From positions 286,334 through 308,318 of the forward strand of contig WELB01000067.1 of assembly GCA_009602725.1 (NCBI GenBank): a DNA stretch of 21,985 bases, in the 5' to 3' direction. How positions within the stretch are numbered: position 1 is the first letter of the stretch; each line of letters begins with the position of its first letter. The notes under the pieces are model-generated. The model made no database searches. It saw only the letters and a list, made by a program, of their open reading frames with translations, and was not told the DNA's origin. Source of the stretch: Spirogloea muscicola (Eukaryota; Streptophyta; Zygnematophyceae; Spirogloeales; Spirogloeaceae). This document shows, in pieces, positions 8,382-17,600 of this stretch. The position numbers and the translations under genes were made by a program.

Positions 8382-10095
8382 CTTCCGAAGACGGCCCTTC
8401 TGGTCTTGAAAATGCAGCGAGAGTTCCTTGATGAGGGCGGTTTCGGTTCCCTGCTCGGGAACGACGTCTCGGCTGTCCGTGAAGTCGTCCCGCACGTGAA
8501 GACTCTCATTGTCAGTAGGCCGCCTGCTTGCTGAGAGAGTTCTCGTGCGAATGTAATATAGCAGACGTCATTGGTGTCATTCTGAATGCACAATGCGCTC
8601 TGGGGTCACTTGGCTTCTCACTGCCTTCTTATACCATCAAGTCATCCTGGCCAGTCCCTCTTCTAGACTCCTTCGTGAAGCGAAGTAGCTAGCTTTGATC
8701 GACATATAAGCTACTTCGTCTCTGTTGCACGACAGGCAACATGAGCATAGCATGTGAAATGACCAGCATCTGCTTACGATTGCAGGAAGCAGCCAGGAAG
8801 GCTGGCTTGGAGGTCATCCACACCAAGGAGGGCCACAAGCCCGACTTGAGCGATGTAGCAGCCTCCAAGCTCATTCGCACCAGGGAACGAAGTACAAATG
8901 GAATCACAATTGGCGATGAGGTGCAATGTCATGTGCATATATTGTAGTTGGGAGTAGCCTTCTGCTCAAGTGTCTGTCTTGATGCAGTTACTTCAGCAAC
9001 CACTGGCCACAGTTCCACACGTCAGAATCTGCCAGCGGTCGGAGGCAATAAACACTTGTAGTAGTAGTGCTACTTGAAAAAGCCACAGTCAGGACAGGTA
9101 TATTCACATTCTCCTGGCCTCTGATTTGCACACTGCAAATGTTCTTAGGGACCTCTTGGCCGTGTCTTGGTGCTTGGAGAACCAGGAAATGAGATTGTTG
9201 AGGAGTGCAAACCTGCAGATGGTGAGAAGGTGAGCATTACAGCTGAATGCAGCTATAAGTAAAATTCCTCTCCAGGGAAGGCCTGGTTCTGGAAAGCATG
9301 CGACGCAACACAAAGTACAGGATGCCCGCATGTGGAGCTTTTGGAGACGCCTCTCTTTGTTTACATGAGCACATTGTAGCATACCTCTCAACCTGATCTT
9401 GATATCATGCTTCTATACTGCAGATGAGGCCATCATAGTACTGACTTTGCTGTGTCCTGGTTTGGCTCTCTTGGTTTGCAGGTGTTCGTCACTTCAGCCA
9501 AGAGCGTCCTGTACAACTCTGGGTTGCACGAGTACCTCTTGTGCGTGATGTCATCCTTAATTAAGCTTGTGCTCTTAGTATGTGTGTTTGAAATATGAGC
9601 GTTCATGCTAGCTTGACCAAGGTCGTTGCTTGCTTGAGGTGGCTGTAGGAAGGAAGACATCACGCATCTGATATTGGCTGGGGTGACCACGGAGATTGGA
9701 GTCCAGCTGGTGATGCGGGAGCTCAATGATCGAGGCTTTGAGCCGTGCTTAGTTGAGGACTGCACGGCAAGTTACATTGACCAGTAAGTGCTTGACCTGC
9801 TAGGTTCCTGTCAACATCCTGAAGCAACAATGCCAGATCATGTACAAGCTGATACTTAATTTCGAGCGAAGCCAAGCACATACATGCATCATGTGTGCAA
9901 CCATGTGCAAGGACCAACTTGAAGCAGTGGCCGCCACTCACAGCAAGCTCATAGCATGCGTGTCACTCGTTGCAACTCTCGATCAGCTACAAGGAGGTAT
10001 CACTTGATATGATTATTGCGCAAGGTGGCATTATTGGCTGGACGTCAACCAATGAGGCCATACTGGCAGCCCTCACGTCTCCCACACCAGATAAG
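8382..10095 (+). other. Gene 1 domain 1: isochorismatase-like pseudoenzyme domain
   Basis: Six exons encode a full-length isochorismatase-like fold. Recognisable blocks in order: [11 protein letters not shown] (family normally I-D-M-Q), [70 protein letters not shown] and A-Q-G-G-I-I-G-W. The catalytic Asp is Lys (residue 10), the catalytic Lys is Thr (119) and the nucleophile Cys is Gly (152). The Thr-Gly spacing of 33 is the same as Lys-Cys in domain 2, so the substitutions are true replacements, not misalignment. No stop or frameshift occurs. It should fold but not catalyse; a regulatory, dimerising or binding role is inferred. Confidence 0.8.
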
Positions 10096-12749
10096 GTACA
10101 CAGAGACTTCTGCAATGTCATCATCCCTTACAATAGGAGCAGATGCAGAGAGTGCAACCTGACATCCAACAATTGCTGCCCATGCTATTTAGTCAAGCTG
10201 AAGCCTCACTTGAGCTACCAAGTATACCAACAGGTTGATTCATCAGAAGCATACGCTGACACTGTTTTGCATTCACCGTTATGTCTTTCACTCAGCTCCC
10301 AGAGAGGCCGTCCTGGATCAGCTCAGACGTGCCTACTGTGCTGAAGGCAGACCCTTGCTCGGAGCTCGTGCAAGTGTCCGCTGCCATGGACTCCTCGGCA
10401 GTCACTATTGCAGATGCAAAGCCGAGCCCCTTCACCTTCCCAGTGAGTCTCTTAAGAGAAGGCCAAGCAAGAACCTGTAAGTAAGCAGTTTGCATCAAGC
10501 GCAAAGCCCTCATCCTGAAGTTTTCAATAAGCAAGCTCGCCGTAGAGAGAAGGCGCGCAGAGCTCATGAAATGAAAGGAAGGCCAATTCAAGCCGAAGCA
10601 ACGCAATATGAAAGTGACACTGCCCTTCTAACTTTGTTGACATAGTTCTGCAGTTGGGGAGGACTGCGTGCATTGTCATTGACATGCAACGGGATTTCAT
10701 ACTGGAGGGAGGTTTTGGCTCAACCTTGGGCAACAACGTGAAGCTTCTACAGTCCATCGTGCCAACTGTTGCATGGCTTTTGGTGAGATGCTTAGGATGA
10801 TATTGGTTGTCACGGCTCACTACACGGATGTCACTTATTCTTTGTGGTCTCTCCCAAGGCATTCTCAAGTAGCACCCATGCACAGCCCTTCACGTCCGCA
10901 TCTGAGCTTAGGACACTGCTCCCCTGTGCACGCAGCAAATCTGCCGCGAGTATGGCATCCACCTGGTACATACACTCGAGGCTCATTCGCCAGACCTGAG
11001 TGACTGTCCATTAGCCAAGCTCACTCGAGGACAGCTTCCAGCAGGCCTCCGCATCGGCGACTCGGTGTTCAACTGACCCTGCCACTTGTCAAGCGAGCAG
11101 TCCTTTGCATTCAATTGCACACACCCATGTCAGATCAAGTCTTCCGAGCAACTCACGAATACGCATGCCATGCTACTCAGATGTACCTATCCTTGTGATT
11201 TGTTGTATCATCAGTTTGTATGCAGGAATTGCCAGATTGTAACAGCAGTGACCTATCCTCCATGCAGGGTGATATGGGTCGTATCTTGGTGCAAAGAGAG
11301 TGGGGCAACGAGATCCTGAATGACAATGCTCCACTGCCATCGGAGAAGGTCTGCTGTCATCTCTGCACATATGCTTGCATGGCATCTCATGGGAATCAAG
11401 GATTTCCAGCAGGCATTTCTCAAATATATGCAAGTGAGCAATCATCCATACCACACTGCAGGCCATGTTCAAGCCGGGGAAAGGAGCATTCTTCGGAACA
11501 GATCTACATCAATTCTTGAGGTAGTGTGAGTCAGCTTGTCATAGAACAGGTTATTGGCACTAGCAGCATGCACAGCTGCACTTGGACGTGTTCCATTCCG
11601 CATGCAGTGCAGAACGTACAGCCAGTGTACAGAAGCTGGTCCTTCAAATGCTGCTCCTCAAAGCTCTGCAAATGCCGCAGCAAGCCAAACATGTCAAAAT
11701 CGCGCGCAGAGAAAAAGGGGTCACGCACTTGCTTTTTGCGGGCGTGACTACGGAGGTCTGCGTACAAACAAGCATGAGGGAGGCCAATGACCGAGGTTAC
11801 CACTGCCTTATGGTGGAGGACTGCACAGAATCGTATTTTCCTCAGTTTAAGGCTGCAACACTGCAAATGCTCACAGATCAGGTTGATCTCCTTGCCAAGA
11901 GTACCTAGTGGGCTGCTAATCCACCATCCAGCAGCGGAGGCAATTACAGTCAGATGATATGCAGGTACCTATCAGTAATATGGTTGACCTGCTGATTGAC
12001 CACTTATTCTGTATGACCGTACGGCCTATGGCCCCTATCTCCTCTTGCAGGGCGCCATAGTAGGGTGGTCATCAACCTGTGAACAACTGCAGAAGGCTCT
12101 AGCGGTGGCTCAACCAGGAGTTGCATCTGCTCCCCTGCCAACTCTCTCAGGCGATTTTGAGGCCCCTCCGGCACCAACAGGTGAGTCCCTTAATGAATTA
12201 ATTTGGAAGTCGTTGGCTTCCTTGCTCATTCGTAGCAGAATTCACGTTGATTTTGGGAGCCAGGATCACTATCTCGATCATGGCTAGGCCACATGGTCGT
12301 CAGAAGCATACTTTTGGCAATGTCGTTGACTTTGCGTCTCTTTGCCTTTCTGCAGAGTCCTGATGAATGATTGTGACTATTACTGTTACTGAGATCTTCT
12401 TCCAGGAAGGGGTGCGGCTGTACATTTTCCTGGATCTACACCTTCGACCACCACAATGCCTGAATCAAGTCAAGATGGAGCTGAGCAAGCAGAGCAAGAG
12501 ATGCCTGCTTCCATTCGCATGGCCATTGAGCAAAAGGCGGCTGCCACAGCAGCCGGGCCGGATGCGGAAGTACGGGATCCTTCCTTCTTGGCGTGGGAGC
12601 AGCAGCCTAATGTAAGAGGTCCAGAGAAGCTGCCGCCTGTGTCAGAGAGGTCTCAGTCTGGCGCCTTCACGGATGTGCCACTTGGAGACAAGCCAGCTGC
12701 TGATGCGCCTGAGAAGGCGCCCTCGGCATGCAACTGCACCATGCTGTAG
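8382..12749 (+). CDS. Tandem isochorismatase-fold protein: pseudoenzyme domain, active domain, CaaX tail
   Basis: A multi-exon gene of about 612 residues plus a short uncertain N-terminus. Exons: 8382-8510, 8786-8920, 9149-9229, 9482-9540, 9649-9783, 9987-10095, 10296-10442, 10654-10782, 10936-11064, 11268-11348, 11462-11520, 11710-11881, 12051-12180 and 12406-12749. All introns are GT-AG and all phases agree. Numbering from the first residue of exon 8382, domain 1 is 1-216, linker 217-265, domain 2 266-475, tail 476-612. Both domains belong to the isochorismatase-like cysteine hydrolase family (hydrolysis of amide or ureido C-N bonds with an Asp-Lys-Cys triad). Domain 2 has D275, K382 and C415; domain 1 has K, T and G in those places. 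The tail is low-complexity and ends C-T-M-L. Start: either a first exon at 8055-8114 (ATG 8055, donor GTGACC) spliced to 8382, as the matching intron before domain 2 suggests, or ATG 8376 read straight through. The substrate is unknown; neighbours suggest a ureido compound. Confidence 0.85.
10296..10442 (+). other. Gene 1 interdomain linker exon
   Basis: One 49-codon exon joins the two hydrolase domains. Its first part is Ser/Pro-rich without a known motif. Its last part ([14 protein letters not shown]) looks like the short N-terminal extension that precedes the first beta strand in bacterial single-domain relatives. This supports an origin of the gene by tandem duplication of a complete single-domain coding unit. 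Confidence 0.65.
10654..12113 (+). other. Gene 1 domain 2: active isochorismatase-like hydrolase domain
   Basis: Exons 10654-10782, 10936-11064, 11268-11348, 11462-11520, 11710-11881 and the start of 12051-12180. Blocks: [10 protein letters not shown] (catalytic Asp), [34 protein letters not shown] (catalytic Lys is the first K), [11 protein letters not shown] (nucleophile Cys), [17 protein letters not shown] and D-Q-G-A-I-V-G-W. Lys-Cys spacing is 33, and Cys to the Gln of D-Q-G is 40, both equal to those in gene 2. Exon lengths 129, 81 and 59 match domain 1 exactly. Family knowledge allows an amidase acting on a small ureido or carbamoyl substrate; the exact substrate cannot be read. Confidence 0.85.
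12406..12749 (+). other. Gene 1 C-terminal tail with CaaX-type end
   Basis: The last exon encodes about 114 residues rich in Ala, Glu, Pro, Gln and Ser with no predicted domain, including one charged stretch ([14 protein letters not shown]). It ends A-C-N-C-T-M-L-stop. The last four residues fit a CaaX box. Leu in the last place is the usual preference for geranylgeranyltransferase I. A second Cys two residues upstream could be palmitoylated. Bacterial relatives of the hydrolase domain end soon after the G-W motif, so this tail is an addition. Phase was checked: the previous exon ends with one base of a Gly codon. Confidence 0.7.
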
Positions 12750-13015
12750 CAGGAACCGAAACCCCCTCCCACACCCCCCCACCAACTTCCGGACACCATG
12801 CTGGCAAGTGGTGAATCGCTTGGGTATGCGATGCTGGGCGCTCTGTGCATTGCGTTAGTGACCAGTGGCTCTCCTCCTGCCCTCTTGGCCACATTGCTTT
12901 AAGCAAACTCAATCACAATATGTATAGTTGCGCAGATGTTGCACTCTCAATAGCAGGGCAGGCTTCCAGGCTAGGTGACTACACTCGGCCCTGCAGTCGC
13001 TGCAGCTGTGGCTAG

Positions 13016-13020
13016 TGTAA
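13016..13020 (+). promoter_or_regulatory. Candidate poly(A) signal TGTAA of gene 1
   Basis: TGTAA, the common chlorophyte polyadenylation signal, 267 nt after the gene 1 stop codon. The 3' UTR between them shows no other feature. Confidence 0.45.
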
Positions 13021-13555
13021 ATTACCACCTGACCCTGACCCTGACTCTCTCTCACCAGTTTAAAACTTGTAAAAAGCTAGCCACTGAGTTGTGCTGCAGA
13101 CCAATGCAGAGAGCATGGGCCTCCCTCTGACATCAGGTGCGAGGCTCCTGTCAGCGTGTCATATCTACTCTATACTGCCTATGGACAGAGGTGTGACCTC
13201 CCTACATAGACGGTAGGTGGTCAGCCAACAGAAGGAATTGGCAAGAGCAGCCAAGAGCAGAATAGCATGCGCGAGCCCCGTCCTTGACACACTGACTGGC
13301 ACCACAGTATTCAAGCAGCTTGCTTAGGTGATGCTTCCACTCAACGCTCTGCTCCTCTTGAGTGGCTGGCGTGCCCACAGATAGTGCAATCGATATCAAA
13401 GATCACCTCTCTGTAGTCACAGATTGAACAAAATGCACTCGCCGGCGCAGGTGGCCTGGAGCAGGTTGTGGGCCATCGAGCCAGTCAAGCCGAGCGGAGC
13501 GAACAGGGGGTGGTCAGCAGGAAAGCGTTACTGAGGCCAGGGAACGGCGAGGCCA
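13021..13555. other. Intergenic, nothing recognised
   Basis: Short CCCTGACCCTGACCCTGA direct repeats near 13030. A 65-codon minus-strand open frame (13202-13399) shows no domain or splice support. The stretch ends where the retroelement repeats begin. Confidence 0.4.
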
Positions 13556-13775
13556 AAAGATGAGGCTGACGTGGCCCGGTGGGGCGAGGCAGGTGGGCGG
13601 GAGGGTCGGGACTCTTCCGGGCGACCTTGTCCATTTCTTTGGGCTGGCCTCTCCCACGCCTTGCATCTGCGTGCTGGCCGTGCTCTCGCTGCGGCCTCCG
13701 GCTTTCGTCAGGGGGATAGTTTACCGGCAACTAGTCTGTCGGATGTGAGGCTCCTCACTCGTAACTACTAAGTGG
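13556..13775 (+). repeat. Chimeric retroelement 3'-end fragment
   Basis: A hairpin unit TTTGGGCTGGCCTCT (about 13638-13652) joins abruptly to a coding piece (13653-13716) identical over 64 nt to the window's right end (21922-21985). The coding piece gives A-L-H-L-R-A-G-R-A-L-A-A-A-S-G-F-R-Q-G and runs on to L-S-D-V-R-L-L-T-R-N-Y-stop (stop about 13769-13771). This is the best view in the window of the intact C-terminus of the family protein. Confidence 0.6.
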
Positions 13776-14960
13776 TCCATCCTCCCCCGTTCTGCCATAG
13801 CCTCTTCAGGCCCTGCAGTCGCTGCTTAGCTCGTAGTTTGGCCCCTTCGAACCTTGTCAATTCTTTTCGGGCTGGCTTCTCTCCCAGCCACCAGTTAATC
13901 TGGCCGCGCTTACTCCCTGGGCGAATAGTGGGGTGGCCTGGTAAAGCGGAGTAATGGAGGATCAGGGAGACGAGCTCTTCCTGTTGGAGGCGGTACCTGT
14001 AGGTCTTTGAACGGGCAAGTGCTGCTAAGGGCCAGCCCACAAACGGATGACCAGCTAGTAATCGACCTTAGCACTCCGACTCCTTCAGACCTTATCCATC
14101 TTTTGGGCTGGCCTCTCCCAGCCACCAGTTAATCTGGCCGCGCTTGCTCTCTGCTCGTAATCGTGGCTGCTTCGTTTATTTTTGTGCTTGTTGTTCTTAG
14201 TGCTTTCCCTGGCCCCTTCTCGTCCTTTGTTCATTCTTCTTGGGCTGGCTTTTTCCAGCCCCTATCCTCAATGGGCGAGCCCTTCTTATATTGTCCATTC
14301 CTTTGGGCTGGCCTCTCCCAGCTTTCGGGCTGGCTTCTCACAGCCCTTGCCCCCATTGGGAGAGCAACTTCTTCTCCCAGCCACCACTTAATCTGGCCGC
14401 GCTTGCAGTATCCACTTCTTCTAGTAATCAGTGCACAGCCTTGATCTAGGATTAAGGTTGAGCTGCGAATGCAGGATTTGGGGGGTCGGCTGCGGTCGGT
14501 GGGCCCACCAGATTGGCTGAAAGGAGCCCGTGGGTCCCACGGGGCCACGCTCAGGTCACGTGGGCCCCTGCGAGGAGCTCGCGTTGCCCGGGTGGGCTGG
14601 GATAGGCGGACAAACCTTTCGTTGCCAGCTCAGTACCCAGTTAAAAAGATATTTGTAAGGCTAGAATTGGTCTCTTTTTCAATTTCATGCGCACCGCGCG
14701 CCTTCTCTCTCTTGTTGCCCAGGCTGAGTTGGGTCTGGGCAGCTCCGTAACACGAACAGTGTTCTCCCATTTGCCAGCCCCTCTTCTCTATGGGCGAGGA
14801 AGTCCCCCCGCCGGGCAATTGTGGTGATCACTGGGAAGAGCGAGGTCCTTAGCACTCCGGCTCCTTCAGACCTTGTCCATTCCTTTGGGCTGGCCTCTCT
14901 AGCCACCAGTTAATCTGGCCACGCTTGCTTCTGAAGAGCGAGGTAGGGGCCCCGCTTTTC
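13776..14960 (+). repeat. Array of B-type 3'-UTR hairpin units
   Basis: A dense run of the unit TTGGGCTGGCCTCTCCCAGCC followed by CACCAGTTAATCTGGCCGCG. Units lie near 13870, 14105, 14243, 14300, 14330, 14375 and 14887. GGGCTGG and CCAGCCC can pair as a short hairpin. 14470-14640 is GC-rich sequence without a recognised feature. All open frames here consist of repeat sequence. No gene. Confidence 0.55.
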
Positions 14961-14984
14961 CAGAAGGCAAAGGGAGTGTGTATT

Positions 14985-15175
14985 GAGTGATGGAGGGTGC
15001 TGCTGAGCTGACCCGCTAAGGACCACGAGTCAGTACACAGAGGTCGCTAGTTGATGCCCGAAAACCGGACGTCAGTTGACAAGCACTTGTTCCACCAGCT
15101 AAGGCTCGACCAGCTTTCTGGTGCACAGCATGAGCCTGAGCTCGCTGCAAATAGGCTGACACACGACGTTGCATG
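14985..15175 (-). repeat. A-type retroelement 3'-end fragment
   Basis: Begins with TGATGGAGGG, the family terminus, and encodes on the minus strand A-H-A-V-H-Q-K-A-G-R-A-L-A-G, then T-S-D-L-C-V-L-T-R-G-P-stop (stop at 15016-15018). It is the same sequence class as 1882-2107 and 7425-7600. Confidence 0.55.
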
Positions 15176-15339
15176 AATAAGAAGTAGAGGGCCCTGGAGC
15201 GAATGGACTGAAGTAAGCTCATCCAAAGGGGGCAAGAGGGCTTTGAAAGATAGATGTGTGCGGTGTCCAGGCGTCGACAAGGAAACAGCTCTTCCAATGT
15301 AAGGCAAAGGTACAAGGTCAAAGGAAGCAGGCCGATTGC

Positions 15340-15530
15340 AACGCAGCCGGCTCTCCCGCCCATGTATATCGCATGCGCCTCTCAGTATCTCTGCTAAGGT
15401 TAATGGCACATGCGTTTCATCTGCGTGCAGGTCGCGCTTTGACTGCAGTCTCTGGCTATAGACAGGGTGCCCGCTGTCCAGAGACTACTCTGACCTGCGG
15501 CTGCTCAACAGGGAATTCTGAGCACCCAGT
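15340..15530 (+). pseudogene. Retroelement protein C-terminal fragment
   Basis: Encodes N-A-A-G-S-P-A-H-V-Y-R-M-R-L-S-V-S-L, then F-H-L-R-A-G-R-A-L-T-A-V-S-G-Y-R-Q-G, which is homologous to the three tails at 21016-21985. After a frame change it ends in S-D-L-R-L-L-N-R-E-F-stop (about 15488-15520). It is a longer piece of the protein than most other copies. Confidence 0.55.
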
Positions 15531-16130
15531 GGCCACTTGGGTTGCTGTGTGCTTTAGCGCTTTTCTGGCCCATTCACAGTTTGTGCCGTTTTTTCCTTTG
15601 CTGGCCAATCACAGCCATCACCCTCTGCCCGCTTCCAGGAACCCAGTCTCTCTGACCTGAGGCTGCTTAGCAGGGGTTACTGAGTGCTTCGTAGCTGTTT
15701 CGTTTCTTTTTTGTGCTTGTTGTTCTTCATACTTCATCGGGCCACTTCTCGTCCTTTGTTCATTCTTTTTGGGCCTTTTTCCAGCCCCTATCCTCAATGG
15801 GCGAGCCCTTTCTTCTACTGGAAGAGTCTTTCTCACCTGATGTAAGCTCATCCTAAGGGGCGAGGGCTGTGAAAAGCCAGCCCGAAATTAGTGGACAAGG
15901 TCCGAAGGGGCCAGAAAGCGCTGAAACACACACTGAAGCAAGTACCACGAAGGATGGTCGTTTAGTGAGACGACAGAATCAAGGACAGAAAGGGACCGGC
16001 GGCTGCTAATCTTCTGACTTGCGGCTGGTAACTGAAGTTTCTAAATGACCATCCTTGGTGGTACTTAATTGGTTGTGCATTTCAGCACTGTCCGGCCCCT
16101 TCGGAACTTGTCCAGTCTTTTCGGCTGGCT
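15531..16130. repeat. B-type 3'-end fragments and a small inverted pair
   Basis: 3' UTR of the preceding copy (GAGCACCCAGTGGCCACTTG), a second end S-D-L-R-L-L-S-R-G-Y-stop at about 15650-15685, and hairpin units near 15600 and 15770. GTACCACGAAGGATGGTCG at 15941-15960 is inverted at 16045-16065 (GACCATCCTTGGTGGTAC), 80 bp apart. A decayed S-D-L-R-L-V-T-E lies at about 16012-16035. The CCATCCTT..GGTAC block recurs near 20472. Confidence 0.5.
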
Positions 16131-16638
16131 TTTACAGCCCTCGCTCCCTTTAAGGCGCCATTCTTCCAAGGTGCGCCACTTTCCTCTTGAGGGACCCGAA
16201 CTACGCACCGCGTGGCTGTGGGGGTTCGGGTGCGGGATTGGAGGGAGGGAGCACGAGGGCGAGAGGGAGGGGGGACAGACGAGGCGGAGAGTAAGTAGAA
16301 AGGGGAGGGTGAGGAATGGGACAGAGAGAGGGAGGGNGGGGGAAATGGTGAGCTGCTATCTCGGGGGGCGGCGGATGAGACGGGAAGCCCTTCGTCCGCC
16401 AGCCTCTGCGGCGAGCGCTACGCCTGCTCGCTCGGTCCTCATCGCCATCGAATACTGCTGTGCTTCCGCACACCGCTGTGCCCAGCTCGTTCTCCCGCTG
16501 CTCCCCACCACCATCATCCCCTCCCCGGTGCTGCCGCTTTAGTGCGAGTGGGGCCAGGACTTAAGCTGCTAGAACCCACATTTGCTCAGGAACCGCCATT
16601 TGCCTGCTGGGCCGGCCAGTCGACGAGGTTGCGCCGCA
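16131..16638. promoter_or_regulatory. Upstream region of gene 2
   Basis: 16200-16345 is a purine-rich G/A tract with an N at 16337; 16440-16540 is C-rich. An in-frame TAG at 16570-16572 precedes the gene 2 ATG. The promoter and leader of gene 2 must lie here, but no specific motif is recognisable. Confidence 0.35.
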
Positions 16639-17600
16639 ATGGTGCTTCTTGTTGTCAACGGGACACTGATGCGTGGGCTGGCGCTCAATGCCAACCTGAC
16701 TGACGTGAGCGCGAGCTTTGTGAGGTGGGTGCATGTCACCTCCGCTCAGAAGCCTAGACTAGGCCAGCCGCTGGAGGATATGTAACCTGTTGCTTTGGCA
16801 GACTGGCATTGTCCAACTTGCTCTAGTCAATGCAGCACTCACCCAGCTAGTGGGCAACAGCCAAGTGCTCGTGATCCTGCAAGGGCTCGGGCAGAGCTGA
16901 AAAGCTCTTAGTGAGGCAGCCCGAGCGCCCAAAGAGCAATGGGCTTCCAATAGCCCACTATTGCTGAACATTGTCAGTGGTAGCAATGCTGAGGAGACTT
17001 TTATCCCGGAATGTTTGGGAGGGTATGGTAGCTTGACAGACTTCTAAGATGACAGGGAGGCGGAGACGGCAGGGTGCTACAAGCTCTTCTCGATAAGTGG
17101 CAAGTATCCGGGGATGATCAGAGCTAGCTGCAATGAGGGCGGCAAGGTTGCAGTTGAGGTACTTCAGCATGTCAGCTGTACCCTTCTAGAAGGTCAACAA
17201 AAGTTGTGGCTACTTCAAGCAGACCTTCGAAAGCTCCTACAGAGATTGCTTGGCCATGCTCACCGACCTCATCTGTCAGCCAAATTACTGACCAGATTGC
17301 TGATGTTGTCACTTGCTTCAAGGTCTGGGAAGTCAGTGGCGATGGTCTGACTTCCATCCTCCAGAAAGAACCTCCAGGCCTGACCATAGGCAAGGTGGAG
17401 CTTTCAACTGGAGAGGAAGTCCTGGGAGTACTTGCAGAGCCCTATGCACTTGAGGTATACTCAGACCTGCTATTTGTCGCACATGATATTAGAGCCGGTC
17501 GCTTGATTTCATGCTCCAAACCACATATTCTGGCATGTATTGTGGACAGGGCATGGAGGAGATCACCTCGTACAAGGGGTGGAAGTCCTATCTATCATCA
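16639..17600 (+). other. Gene 2 N-terminal GGCT-like / allophanate hydrolase C-domain
   Basis: Encoded by exons 1-3 and the first part of exon 4. [13 protein letters not shown] corresponds to the substrate-loop motif of the gamma-glutamylcyclotransferase fold. The splice of exon 1 to exon 2 rebuilds [16 protein letters not shown], matching the family's R-E-A-R-T-A-P-x-Y-R-L pattern. Y-P-G-M-I-R and V-A-V-E-V-W-E-V follow. Stand-alone bacterial versions of this domain exist, and the domain also forms the C-terminus of allophanate hydrolase. It may be a second catalytic step or a binding domain. Confidence 0.75.

Noticed and set aside
9276-9314. Exon encoding R-P-G-S-G-K-H-A-T as the active-site Lys exon of domain 1
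   Set aside because: It ends in the wrong phase. Exon 9482-9540 has the right length (59 nt), phase and the L-H-E-Y-L-L match, and restores the 33-residue spacing.
12355-12366. Acceptor at 12354 for the last exon of gene 1
   Set aside because: In phase it reads Ser then TGA at once. The acceptor at 12405 gives a long open exon.
13860-14400. CRISPR-like array from regularly recurring GGGCTGGC units
   Set aside because: Spacing is irregular, units are in retroelement 3' UTRs, and the genome is eukaryotic.
13653-16130. Coding genes in the intergenic repeat island
   Set aside because: All open frames are pieces of the retroelement 3'-end family or its antisense.
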